Below, in pieces: positions 50,503 to 59,588 of a DNA stretch of 64,000 bases. Source of the DNA: Clostridium sp. DSM 17811 (GTDB taxonomy: Bacteria > Bacillota > Clostridia > Clostridiales > Clostridiaceae); contig NZ_JAHLDU010000012.1 in NCBI RefSeq assembly GCF_018861905.1, positions 62,001 to 126,000 on the forward strand, read 5' to 3'. Numbering within the stretch: position 1 is the stretch's first letter; each line of letters begins with the position of its first letter. The notes under the pieces were generated by a model, which worked only from the letters and a program-made list of their open reading frames with translations, made no database searches and was not told the DNA's origin. A program made the position numbers and the translations under genes.

Positions 50503-52641
50503 CTATATTACAACAAATCCTCTGTTTATAATGTCTGATAAAACATTTCCAATTTCTTCACATAGTAATTTTTTGAAATCTTCACTTGCAAATATTTCTC
50601 TGAATCTTGATTGCATTATTTTAAATGTTTCTGTATATGAAATACCAGGCCTAAAGTATATTTCATCAATTTGGGTTTTTATATATTCATTATCATATGA
50701 CAAATTCATTGATACCCTATTTGATACTTGATATTCAATCCAATCTGTATTGTTTATAATTAAATCTAAATAATACTTCTTTAAAATTTCTTTCTGCTCA
50801 TCCACAGTAGCTTGAGCAACTAATTTTGAATCTAGATTTATTTTTATTAAAATATTATTTATTTCTCTATCTTCGAGATTGTCGAATAATATATCCAATG
50901 ACCCTTTATTTAAAATTTCATTGATATTTAAATTATGATTACTTAGAGCATTCCGTATTAGCCTTTTCATGTTAATAGAGATATTACCATATACTTTCGC
51001 CCTTGAAGTATGACCTTGTCCATTTTTAAGTTTATAATAATATGTTGATATCGTTGAATGAAAATAATCAACATCATCCGGAATACCTTTGTATTGTCCA
51101 ACTACTGAACTATTAGCACTTAAATATTGACTGATTTCATCTAAGATATCATTCAATTTTTTCTGCAATATACATACTTTTAAAGGATTTTCTTCAATAT
51201 TATTTACAGTAACAAGAATTGGCTCTGAATTTTTTGGTAATAGTCTTAATTGTTGTTCATTTAATGCATCAATTATAAACTCAAATAAGCCTTCTGGTAA
51301 GAAATATTTGATATATCCTGACCTTTCTTCATCTGAAAACTCATTATTTCCCTTAATAGCGATGATTCGAGGATCAATACTTTCATCTTTATACGATAGA
51401 GATTGCCATCTCATTCCAGCAATATTTGAATCAAGTAATCTAGAATGTTTTTCAATCGAATCAGATATTTCTTTCAATATCACTTCTATCTCTCGATTAT
51501 AATCTTCTTGATTAGTCTTTAGACCAGCTTTTCTTTTATCAATTTTTGTTTCTGTCAGCTTATCTCCCTTGGAGAATAGTATGTAGACATCACTTTTATT
51601 TTTCAATTTATTTATTTTTTCATTAAGACCTTCACAAATATTTCGAATAGTGTCTTCTCTTTCTTCTAGATTAATGAGGAGTATAATCCCATTTACAGAT
51701 TTTGCAAGTGCCCTATCAATACCTAGACCAAGTGAATATTCATCGAGCCCTTCTTGTGTCATACCAATAGTATCCATTAATTTCATTCTAAACGGGATTC
51801 TTGGATTTTTTTGTTTCATTATACTTATAGCTTCTTCTCTTGGTCTACATGCAATATCTATTGTTTCAATAATCAAACTATAAGGTTTTTCAGGATTATA
51901 GAGTTCTACAAGAATATTTTTACCTTCATCAGTGGTTGTACAAGAAAAAATATGATCAAAAGGATTATCTACACCAAAAATTTTTTTTAATTTATTACTT
52001 ATTACACTTTCCATGCGTTGTACCCAATTAGCAATATTCACATTTAAGTCTGAATCTAAACAATACTCAGTAAATACTTCTCTTTTTAAATCTTTTGCCC
52101 TAGGAGCTTTTTTCCCTAATGCACTTTTTCTTTCGGAAACTCTTTGTTCAAAAAGTGCTATATCAACATTGCCTAATGCTTCTTTAGATAATTCAACAAG
52201 TTTGCTAATATCTAATTCATCCTTAATAGAATTCAAATGATACGAAGCGTCTTTAGGTTCTAAAAATTTTCCTGTCCACTCACAATCTTCTATAGTTCTA
52301 CTTGCATCTTCAATGTCATAATCATTATCAATAAATTCGTCTGCAATCGCTTCAAATATTTTTCCCATAATTAATTTCTTGTCTAATTCTTTTTTTGTAA
52401 TAAATAATGCAAAATCATAATTTTTCTCAATTCGTGAGTCTAAAATGAAATTACTAGGAATAATTGTTGTCTGGCTTTTTTCCCCTATGCCTATTGATGT
52501 ATAAAGTGCAATATCCTGATTTAACAAATTGCTGACAGCTGTCGTTTTTCCAGACCCAGATGCTCCTACAATAGACATTGCAGGAATATTTTTCATTCTT
52601 TTAATAACCTCAGCAGGTGTTAGATTTTTAAATTCACTCAT
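50503..52641 (-). CDS. Large GTPase/ATPase of unknown function (712 aa)
   Basis: P-loop GASGSGKT (26-33), G3-like DTIG (290-293) and G4-like SKGD (357-360) mark a GTPase of the dynamin/septin-like class in the first 400 residues. The C-terminal about 300 residues are helical and hydrophilic with no transmembrane segment. There is a long insertion between P-loop and DTIG. AAAGGAG precedes the ATG. It has a promoter plus a terminator-ended leader RNA upstream and no partner gene on its strand. Not a standard phage gene; defence or membrane-remodelling roles are possible. Confidence 0.75.
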   Translation of the reverse strand: MSEFKNLTPAEVIKRMKNIPAMSIVGASGSGKTTAVSNLLNQDIALYTSIGIGEKSQTTIIPSNFILDSRIEKNYDFALFITKKELDKKLIMGKIFEAIADEFIDNDYDIEDASRTIEDCEWTGKFLEPKDASYHLNSIKDELDISKLVELSKEALGNVDIALFEQRVSERKSALGKKAPRAKDLKREVFTEYCLDSDLNVNIANWVQRMESVISNKLKKIFGVDNPFDHIFSCTTTDEGKNILVELYNPEKPYSLIIETIDIACRPREEAISIMKQKNPRIPFRMKLMDTIGMTQEGLDEYSLGLGIDRALAKSVNGIILLINLEEREDTIRNICEGLNEKINKLKNKSDVYILFSKGDKLTETKIDKRKAGLKTNQEDYNREIEVILKEISDSIEKHSRLLDSNIAGMRWQSLSYKDESIDPRIIAIKGNNEFSDEERSGYIKYFLPEGLFEFIIDALNEQQLRLLPKNSEPILVTVNNIEENPLKVCILQKKLNDILDEISQYLSANSSVVGQYKGIPDDVDYFHSTISTYYYKLKNGQGHTSRAKVYGNISINMKRLIRNALSNHNLNINEILNKGSLDILFDNLEDREINNILIKINLDSKLVAQATVDEQKEILKKYYLDLIINNTDWIEYQVSNRVSMNLSYDNEYIKTQIDEIYFRPGISYTETFKIMQSRFREIFASEDFKKLLCEEIGNVLSDIINRGFVVI

Positions 52642-52675
52642 AATAATCTCCTTTTATTAATGTTTTATTTTAATA

Positions 52676-52828
52676 CAAACAAAAAAAACTGTGCAAAAGC
52701 ACAGTTATTAGTCCATTATTTTTCCATAGACCACATCACTCTACTTCCTCTTGAAGCGTAGTTTTGTAACTCAACTCACCAATCCCATAGATTGTTTCTT
52801 GCTGAAATCATAAAATATTCATTTTTTT
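52676..52828 (-). ncRNA. Structured leader RNA, copy B, ending in an intrinsic terminator
   Basis: The same hairpin order as copy A: CAATC/GATTG, AGTT/AACT, CTTC/GAAG (extended by CTA/TAG), TGGTC/GGACTA, then terminator AACTGTGC AAAA GCACAGTT and eight T. The terminator ends about 40 bases before the GTPase start, so most transcripts should stop before the gene unless the leader changes shape. That is a riboswitch- or attenuator-like arrangement; a stand-alone small RNA is the alternative. Confidence 0.7.
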
Positions 52829-52830
52829 AT

Positions 52831-52859
52831 ATCGTATCATATTTTCACGCAAAAATCAA
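52831..52859 (-). promoter_or_regulatory. Promoter of leader RNA B / GTPase
   Basis: Minus strand TTGATT (52854-52859), 17-base spacer, TACGAT (52831-52836). Confidence 0.6.
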
Positions 52860-52964
52860 CCATATTTTGCTATTTTTTCTTTTCATACACTGTTGCTTTC
52901 TCGATATAAACTTCAATAAAAAAAAATTAAAATAGCCTGGGAACATAATTCTCAAATCAATTAA

Positions 52965-53918
52965 TTTTTATCATTAGTTAGAATTAAAAAGATAAAAAAA
53001 TTCCCTAACTATTTTTGGCAAGGTGATGAAAGTGCTATATACTCACCACATATTACAAGATATTTAATTGAAAACATACTAAACTGGACTGATGATGATA
53101 TTAAAGAAAAGTTTCGTAAAATCACATTTAAAGAAAATAAACTTGGAGGATTACTATGCTCTAAATATAATGATAGTCCATTCGCTGCTATTAAAGATGC
53201 ATATCCTGAAAAAGACTTTCATGCATGGGATTTTGTTAATGCACCTAATGATTACTGGCAAGGTGAAAAAGGAAAAGAAAATGCTATATGTGCTACAAAG
53301 TGGCTAATTGAAGAACATCTTAAATGGTCTGAAAATGAAATCACCGAGAAATTAAATCAAGATATATTCATAAAAAACAATCTACTTGGCATGTTAAAAA
53401 GAGCTTTCAATTGCACTATTTTTGAAGCGTTGGAAGCAACATACCCTGGAAGATTTAAAAAGTGGCAATTAGCTGATCATGTAAAGAATGATTACTGGAG
53501 CAAAGCAGAAGGCATTATAGCTGTTAAGTGGCTTATTGAAAATAAATTAAAATGGTCTAATTCCGAGATAAAAGGATTTTACTCCAAACAAATTTATAAA
53601 GACAATAATCTGTATGGCATGATTCAAAGTTGCTTTAATTCAAGCCCCTTTGAGGCTATAAACTCAGTCTACCCTAATAGATTTAAACAATGGGAGTTGC
53701 CAAATGTTCCTAGAAATTTTTGGAATTCAAATGAAAATTGCATTAATGCAACAAAATGGCTAATTGAACAACAGCTTAAAATTGATATTAAAACTGCTAA
53801 ACTAAAACTTGCTAAGAAGCACTTCAAAGATAATAATTTACTAAGTCTTTATTGTAAACACCCTGTGGCCGAATTAATAGAAATGGTTGAAAATAAGAAT
53901 ATCCATAAATTTGTATAA
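52965..53918 (+). pseudogene. DUF4046-type repeat protein, 5'-truncated
   Basis: 317 codons are open but no ATG, GTG or TTG precedes the first repeat; the first in-frame ATG is at 53391. Four repeats of about 75-80 residues follow the pattern (N/D)(Y/F)W...ATKWLIE..LKW...F..NNLLGML...F...EA....YP.RFK.W. I associate this with DUF4046 proteins of clostridial phages. A shorter product from 53391 (175 aa) is possible but has no good ribosome site. It is the only plus-strand coding remnant between 14 and 57 kb. Confidence 0.6.
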
Positions 53919-54109
53919 AGCAAATGTATGGATATATTTTTTATGTATACTCTTAGTTAAATATAAATTAATATTCCACAATAATATTAATTCTAAATTT
54001 TAAGGGTGCCGTTTTTTCCATTTTCCCATACAATTTTGCAATACCCTATACCTTAACGCAAAACACCATCAAATTCTAATTCCAAGGGTGACCCCCTGAA
54101 TTGAAAATT

Positions 54110-54131
54110 CCCTCAAACACTCGTTTGAGGG
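54110..54131 (-). terminator. Perfect 9-bp hairpin, probable terminator of the rlmD remnant
   Basis: CCCTCAAAC ACTC GTTTGAGGG. On the minus strand it is followed by AATTTTCAATT, a modest U-rich tail, 56 bases after the stop at 54187. Confidence 0.5.
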
Positions 54132-54186
54132 AACATAAAACACGCTTTAATTTTTACCTAAAATCCTCTAACCCTTTGCTACCAGC

Positions 54187-54306
54187 CTATTTCCTCTCTA
54201 TCCTTGCAACGCACTCAACGTGATCCGTTTGAAGAAACATACGTTGTTTTTTTATAGTTATAGATAATATGAATTTATGTTTTCTAACAGTCTGCCCCTC
54301 GCTCAT
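54187..54306 (-). pseudogene. RlmD (RumA) 23S rRNA methyltransferase C-terminal remnant in a 39-aa ORF
   Basis: The last codons read MFLQTDHVECVARIERK, closely like the RumA-type uracil-5-methyltransferase terminus (D-MFPQT-HVE-V). The upstream part of this ORF (MSEGQTVRKHKFILSITIKKQR) is unrelated, has its own AAAGAGG site and ATG at 54306, and replaces the rest of the enzyme. The 3' end of rumA is a known target for integrative elements, so this is read as a displaced gene end at an element boundary. Assignment is from recall of the family. Confidence 0.45.
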
Positions 54307-54331
54307 ATTGATAACCTCTTTCCTAACATAC

Positions 54332-54568
54332 TTAGGATACTTCTATTGAATCATCATTGTACATCCCAACCGGGTACTCCCAAACTGACCCACTTATATC
54401 GTAACTAGAGTTACAATTACTACAAATATGTTCACCTTCTACGGTGTATTCTATTTCTTCTCCCATCTCACGTTCATCTATATCTTCTGATACCACATAA
54501 TCTGATAAATCGGTTATCTCGTTAATTCCACAATTGGAACATCTTATACTTTTACTCAAATTAATCAT
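54332..54568 (-). CDS. Small zinc-ribbon protein (78 aa)
   Basis: CSNCG (residues 10-14) and CSNCN (about 49-53) form one zinc site, separated by an acidic linker (EDIDEREMGEEIEYTVEGE). GGAGG precedes the ATG. Function unknown; such proteins are frequent cargo on mobile elements. Confidence 0.6.
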   Translation of the reverse strand: MINLSKSIRCSNCGINEITDLSDYVVSEDIDEREMGEEIEYTVEGEHICSNCNSSYDISGSVWEYPVGMYNDDSIEVS

Positions 54569-54601
54569 TTTGCCTTTACCTCCTTTTATTAGTTAATTTC
54601 A

Positions 54602-54988
54602 CTAAATATATAATTTTTTTCTAGCATGTATTTTTCTATAGATAATACGACAAGAATCTTTACTCAAGCAATATCTTCCATCATCGTTCTTACATATTGT
54701 AACCTCTTTTGGTAATGCACTCTCAACTTTACTTGCAAAGAATTCAGTTATTTTATTCCGATTGAAAGTTTGTAGTATTTCATTTTTTATAGGTATTTGA
54801 ACTTCTTGATTATTTTCATCAACGCCATAAAGTAATAATTTGCTACCTATAAAAGTTTGTTTCCCACCACATCCATTGTAATGTAGATTCCTACAAGTGT
54901 GTAAATAATTTTTCTTTCCATTAATTTTTTGCCCGTAGTAATATTCACCTGGAATATAAAGTATTTCTAAATCATGTAATGTTCCCAC
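54602..54988 (-). CDS. Unknown protein (128 aa)
   Basis: GTG start at 54988 with AAAAGGAGAGG upstream. Contains YYYGQKINGKKNYLHTCRNLHYNGCGGKQTF and CKNDDGRYCLSKDSCRIIYRK; six cysteines in all. No family recognised. Same strand as its neighbours and probably part of the same accessory unit. Confidence 0.5.
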   Translation of the reverse strand: MGTLHDLEILYIPGEYYYGQKINGKKNYLHTCRNLHYNGCGGKQTFIGSKLLLYGVDENNQEVQIPIKNEILQTFNRNKITEFFASKVESALPKEVTICKNDDGRYCLSKDSCRIIYRKIHARKKLYI

Positions 54989-55068
54989 TTACATCCTCTC
55001 CTTTTGTTATTTTAATTAAATAATATAGCAAAACTTTATATTTGTATGTGAGTATACCGTCAGAAAAA

Positions 55069-56802
55069 TTATTTTATTATAAATTTTTCTAATCCTAATC
55101 TGATAATTTCATCTACACTCTCATCAGCAATAATCTCAAAAAAATTATCATACTCTATTATCTTTGTATATCTATTCACCCAAAATAGAAGCATAAAATT
55201 TTTATCATAAGAACTGCTAAGATGCAGGTTGAACTCATATTTCATCTTTTTTGCAATTACAGTACTTTGCTCTTCTTCAAATTCCAAAACCATATCTGCC
55301 ACTTCATCCGCAACTCTCTCCAATGTACCTGTACAAACTAAAAACTCTCTAAACATATCAAAAACGTTTACTGCATTCTCACATAATTGGAAAGACTCAT
55401 ATCCGGTTCTTTCTGCAACTTTATATGCAAATTCATTTCCTACAGTCATCGCAAGTTCTCTACTGATTAAACTTCTTGCTACAAAATGAGCAATAAAATG
55501 ATTTGCAGTTTCCAAATCATCTAAGTTCTGATACGAAAAAATTTTCTGTTTGATTTTATAAATAACATTCTCTGCTAACCGCTTTTTCTTTATCAATTCA
55601 TATGCACCCAAATTTACAGCATAGCGATTTTCTACTTTTTTTATCCAAGCTTTAATAAAAACTGCCTCCGCCTTATCTGGTTTCTTTAAAGCAGATAATA
55701 ATGGTTTATTAGTATACTTATTGCCATAATAATCATTTTTCAGACGCTCATCATTCTCCTTAACAACGGAAATTTCCTGAACAACTGATACAAACCATGA
55801 TAAATAATAGCCATTTGAAAAATCCGGTTGTTTAAACTTTTTAAGCCACTCCAAAAGGACTTCTGCATAACCCAATGCGAATTTTATATTTTTACACTCA
55901 TCATCATCCAGTCCTTTTTTACCAGCAATTAACATCAATACTATCTCTGCAGCCGCATTCTCTATTCCATTATCAATCAGTTCAGCAATCATCGGTATAA
56001 GTTCTGGTTTGACTGTCCAGTTTTCATATTTAATAAAACATTCAACATACTCAGCTGAAGGGTCTTCCTCCGTATGGATTTGATAATTTATATTCAACCT
56101 ATCAGCCTCATTACAAATCATCTCATGACAAAGAAGCATATTATAAAATGTATCATTCAACCTTTCCTTATGTTGTAATTGCATATTTGAAGCCTGTGGA
56201 AGTTTTTGTAAAACCCGTTCTGTAAGGAAATTTTCTATTCTATTTAATTCCATCATTGTTTCTTCAGGCTTTTCCAATGCCTTATCTGTAAAAACATAAT
56301 CAAATAACTTATCAAGGATTACTTCCCAATAAGCATTAAAAGACTCCAATTTTTCTTTTTTGCTTTTTACACTACATTCATTAACCTCTTTTTCAACCTC
56401 TGCCTTCATGTTTCCAAATATTAATCCATATTGACTGACCAAAGAAAAGTCTGTATTAATGTTATCCAATCGTGGCTTATTTAAAATATCAATAATTCGA
56501 GTTCTTGTTTCGATAGGAGATTTCTTGTTATGTACGCTCACTCCATTTTTTTCTATATAGTAAAACATTTTCAATATTTTCAGTTTGGCATATTGTTCAT
56601 CAAAATCATTTATACGAAAGTTTAATTTGCTCTCTAACTTATCTATAATCCCAGTTTTATAATGATTACTGAACTTATCTCTTAAAGTATCATTAAAGCT
56701 AGCATCCATTTCTATATTTTCTTCCGCTATTTCATTACACAATTCTGTTATGGTAAGTTTACAATTCATTTCTTCACACTGACCCATATTATATTTTGAC
56801 AT
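55069..56802 (-). CDS. Large unknown cytoplasmic protein (577 aa)
   Basis: Start at the ATG at 56802 (AAGGAGC ten bases upstream; an ATG eight codons earlier has no site). Almost entirely helical, acidic, no transmembrane segments, no nucleotide-binding motif. The layout suggests helical repeats (for example LIPMIAELIDNGIENAAAEIVLMLIAGKKG). No family recognised. Located in the accessory island between zinc-ribbon genes and repeat R2; possibly a defence or regulatory protein, unproven. Confidence 0.55.
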   Translation of the reverse strand: MSKYNMGQCEEMNCKLTITELCNEIAEENIEMDASFNDTLRDKFSNHYKTGIIDKLESKLNFRINDFDEQYAKLKILKMFYYIEKNGVSVHNKKSPIETRTRIIDILNKPRLDNINTDFSLVSQYGLIFGNMKAEVEKEVNECSVKSKKEKLESFNAYWEVILDKLFDYVFTDKALEKPEETMMELNRIENFLTERVLQKLPQASNMQLQHKERLNDTFYNMLLCHEMICNEADRLNINYQIHTEEDPSAEYVECFIKYENWTVKPELIPMIAELIDNGIENAAAEIVLMLIAGKKGLDDDECKNIKFALGYAEVLLEWLKKFKQPDFSNGYYLSWFVSVVQEISVVKENDERLKNDYYGNKYTNKPLLSALKKPDKAEAVFIKAWIKKVENRYAVNLGAYELIKKKRLAENVIYKIKQKIFSYQNLDDLETANHFIAHFVARSLISRELAMTVGNEFAYKVAERTGYESFQLCENAVNVFDMFREFLVCTGTLERVADEVADMVLEFEEEQSTVIAKKMKYEFNLHLSSSYDKNFMLLFWVNRYTKIIEYDNFFEIIADESVDEIIRLGLEKFIIK

Positions 56803-57048
56803 GAATATCACAGCTCCTTGAAACAATTATAGCAAAATACATCTTTTACTTCTATACTAAAGCACATCCACTTCTGTCTTAATTTTTATGCCTGTTCAGT
56901 TGAGTGTGTTTCTATAATATGTGATGGATTATTTTCTTACACTAAATCCTTCACATAGTATAGAAACTCATTAGAGTATTAATTATGTTTTGTTAATTCT
57001 AAACAGGCCATATATATTTCTTGCTTATAAGAAGCTTAAAAATAGTTT

Positions 57049-57277
57049 CGCTAAAAAGTGCACACCGCAAGCTAAAAATGCACACCCCCTATACCAAAAT
57101 CCATAAGGGGTGTGCATTTTTTCAATTTAATCCCATCTTTTATGCTTTCAAGTTTAATTTTCCTCTTATATTTACTCCAAAAAACAACGAAAACCCCTGA
57201 ATTCAAGGGTTTTCCATTGTATCAAACTTGTTGTTTTCTTATGAGATGGTTAGGCTAACCCCAAATTTTGATACAAT
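57049..57277. repeat. Repeat R, copy 2
   Basis: Same elements as copy 1: CGCTAAAAAGTGCACACC and CTAAAAATGCACACCCCC direct repeats, inverted GGGGTGTGCATTTT, hairpin AAAACCCCTGAATTCAAGGG, ATTGTATCAAA and an inverted TTGATACAAT at 57268-57277. The internal loop differs from copy 1. Confidence 0.75.
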
Positions 57278-57464
57278 ATAGCAAAAATACACGTTATACC
57301 ATAAAATCGCATACTGAAAATAGTGAATTATCGCGAGCAATGTATCCTTCACTCTCGCATTCCACACAAAGCTGAAACAGACATTCTGCAATAGGATAAT
57401 CTTCTTCCCAACAGAATGCACGCCGGGATGAACAGAGCAGAAATATTGCCAATATGATTGCATT

Positions 57465-57620
57465 CCTGCAGTAACAGCCCACCGCTTTACTGAATATGAC
57501 GAGCAACTAGTCAGGCTGCTGATTGAGAAGGTCACTGTCTACGAAGACAAATCTACCGTGGAAGAATTCGAGTCCGGAGTGACTATGTATGTGGGGGATA
57601 ATCCTGATAATATGGCAAGA
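57465..57620 (+). pseudogene. Large serine recombinase C-terminal remnant
   Basis: In frame: PAVTAHRFTEYDEQLVRLLIE and KVTVYEDKSTVEEFESGVT, followed by unrelated sequence to about 57.7 kb. It is a close relative of the remnant at 5841-5969. Only the last about 45 residues of the enzyme survive. Confidence 0.7.
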
Positions 57621-57672
57621 CACTCTATTAATGAACTTAGGGTGCCACTTCAGTTTGCGCGCATGTGCAACT

Positions 57673-58794
57673 CTATTCTTGGGCCAATCCCTCTTTGAAA
57701 GAACTCATAAATCTATTCAAATTTATTCTTGCTATTTTCATAGCATCAACGGACCCTTTGGCTTTCTTTATCTTGCCTTGGAGTTCCTTCTTTATTTTGC
57801 CGTTCGCCACGTCTGCTTGAAGTCTTAATTCGACGATACATTTTTCGATATCCATAATGTTCTTCACGTACTTCTCATATACGCTGTTTGAATAAACGGT
57901 ATCGTGTTCGTCATTGAGGAATATTTCTTTGACCGAAACAAGGAGCTTTGCAGATTGTAAAATGGTGTTTTGCTTTCCAAGCAAACCAACAGCACCAACT
58001 ATACCGCCGATACCAGCACCCACACCGAATCCCAAAACCGCGCCTCCACCAACAATAGCTATCGTGCCACCAGCCATTCCGGCACCACCGATAGCAATTG
58101 CACCGCTGCCAAGGTAGGCAAGACAAGCACTTGTTAAGGCGGCTCCGCTAAGTCCGGCGAAATTTGAACCTACCAACGCAACGGCAATTGCTGGAGCAAA
58201 TGCACCGGCTGTCGCAATAGTGACAATCGCTATTATTGTCGTGATAGACAACGAAGTAATGACTGTTTTGAGAACTTCATTAAGTTCGCGCAGAATTTTG
58301 TCATAGCACTTTCGAAGCCTCTTGATGTAGCCTAATGAATAATAGCTTCCGGAGAAAAACGAATCAATATAGTCGTCGCCGTTGCCTTTCCTATATCCAT
58401 TAATGATGTTTTTCAAATCTTTATATTTCTTGCTAGGTATATCATTGCCTTTTTTGTCTTCTTCAAATCCCAAAGGATAATAGGGCGCAAAAATCATTGC
58501 TTCAAGCAGAATCAAACGAAACCACGTGTTGTGCGGCTCGTTTTCCTCAATTTTCTGAATTAACTCTTGCTCTGAATACCAATGTAGTTCAGCACCCTCA
58601 ATTTGCAAGAAACTTGAAAAACCTTTTGAGATGTTCTCTTTCCACTCAGCAAGCCAGTCCTGTTTCAGACGCTTTACGCCTTCATTGTTAATAGGCAATT
58701 TTGTGGTTCGTATGTCATTTAGGGTTTTGTAGTATTCGAGATTGTATAGAATCTCTGTTTGGTCAACGGTTAAGCCGAATTTATCGATATTCAT
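57673..58794 (-). CDS. Unknown protein with glycine-zipper membrane domain (373 aa)
   Basis: Soluble N-terminal half (residues 1-175), then a long small-residue-rich hydrophobic region (about 180-285) with GxxxG-type repeats (GGAGMAGGTIAIVGGGAVLGFGVGAGIGG), and a charged coiled-coil tail. AAAGGATAGG precedes the ATG. This architecture is seen in pore-forming or membrane-perturbing effectors and in some phage and colicin-like proteins, but no family is recognised. A degraded gene lies just upstream. Confidence 0.6.
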   Translation of the reverse strand: MNIDKFGLTVDQTEILYNLEYYKTLNDIRTTKLPINNEGVKRLKQDWLAEWKENISKGFSSFLQIEGAELHWYSEQELIQKIEENEPHNTWFRLILLEAMIFAPYYPLGFEEDKKGNDIPSKKYKDLKNIINGYRKGNGDDYIDSFFSGSYYSLGYIKRLRKCYDKILRELNEVLKTVITSLSITTIIAIVTIATAGAFAPAIAVALVGSNFAGLSGAALTSACLAYLGSGAIAIGGAGMAGGTIAIVGGGAVLGFGVGAGIGGIVGAVGLLGKQNTILQSAKLLVSVKEIFLNDEHDTVYSNSVYEKYVKNIMDIEKCIVELRLQADVANGKIKKELQGKIKKAKGSVDAMKIARINLNRFMSSFKEGLAQE

Positions 58795-58830
58795 ATGGGC
58801 ACCTATCCTTTTATAAATATTTTCATTAGA

Positions 58831-59221
58831 TTACGTGTATGCAAACTGTTTAAGATCCTCATGCATTTGCTTTATTTTCTTGACGCTTCTAGCTTTCAAA
58901 CACCAAGTAATATCCTCGCCGATAGCAATGGCGAACCATCCGACGCCAACGTAATTGATTACACCCAGTATTTTTGAGTGTTAATAGCTTCACCGGCATC
59001 AACGGTGGTAAACACGCCTGTTGCAATCGTAAGCATTCTGGTTATCGTGGGATTACTCAGCGGCCTTACCTTGCCCCAGTCAATCTGTTTTAAGTCACTA
59101 GTGAGTGAATATCATTTTCTTGTATTTCGAGGGCAAGGTGGCGTATGAAATAGAAACTTCTGACCATGCACTCATATCTGTGCCTCATCTTTTCATTGCT
59201 CAGAAAGAGTTTCCAGTCCAT
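58831..59221 (-). pseudogene. Degraded gene upstream of the glycine-zipper gene
   Basis: Successive minus-strand pieces read MDWKLFLSNEKMRHRYE (start 59221), LKQIDWGKVRPLSNPTITRML...EAINTQKYWV and INYVGVGWFAIAIGEDITWCLKARSVKKIKQMHEDL, ending at 58831. They are broken by stops and at least one frameshift. The pieces look like one former protein; family unknown. Confidence 0.5.
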
Positions 59222-59279
59222 ATTCTAGACCACACTTCTACATTTCAAATTAAAACGCTATATGTTTGATTATATAGAA

Positions 59280-59588
59280 TTAAAAAGGGTTATGGTAACG
59301 ACAGTGGGGGCAGGTAATATAAGCTTCAGCGTTATCTCCGTCTTCCCATTCAGCCGTACGTACCCCACCATCCAATGAATTTTGACAACTTATACAAGTC
59401 CTTCCGCTACGTCCTCTACCTCTATCCAATGAATCTACCAATTCCCCATCTTCCATGAAATAAACTCCGCCATTAGTACAGTTAGGACATTCAAACCGTT
59501 CTCCGTCACCATGCATTGTTGCTCCGCAACGAGGACAGGTCGCTGTTAAACCACTAATACCTCCAAATAATTTCCCAAATAATCCCAT
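59280..59588 (-). CDS. Zinc-knuckle protein with four CxxC motifs (102 aa)
   Basis: CPRCG, CPNC, CISC and CPHC give two zinc sites separated by a linker (GELVDSLDRGRGRSGR). The N-terminal MGLFGKLFGGISG could be an amphipathic membrane-targeting segment. GAGGAGG precedes the ATG. Function unknown. Confidence 0.65.
   Translation of the reverse strand: MGLFGKLFGGISGLTATCPRCGATMHGDGERFECPNCTNGGVYFMEDGELVDSLDRGRGRSGRTCISCQNSLDGGVRTAEWEDGDNAEAYITCPHCRYHNPF

Noticed and set aside
50351-52828. Leader RNAs considered as guanidine-II, c-di-GMP or purine riboswitches
   Set aside because: The ACGG-like loop occurs once and only in copy A; no second ACGR loop, GNRA receptor set or other class signature is present.
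53092-53307. 71-codon plus-strand frame
   Set aside because: It is a shadow; the repeat-containing frame through the same bases encodes the DUF4046-type protein.
57239-57535. Minus-strand frames over the recombinase remnant
   Set aside because: They are antisense to the recombinase C-terminal coding tract for much of their length and lack ribosome sites. A Cys-rich piece (EEDYPIAECLFQLCVECESEG) at about 57.3-57.4 kb might be a fragment of another gene, but I could not support it.
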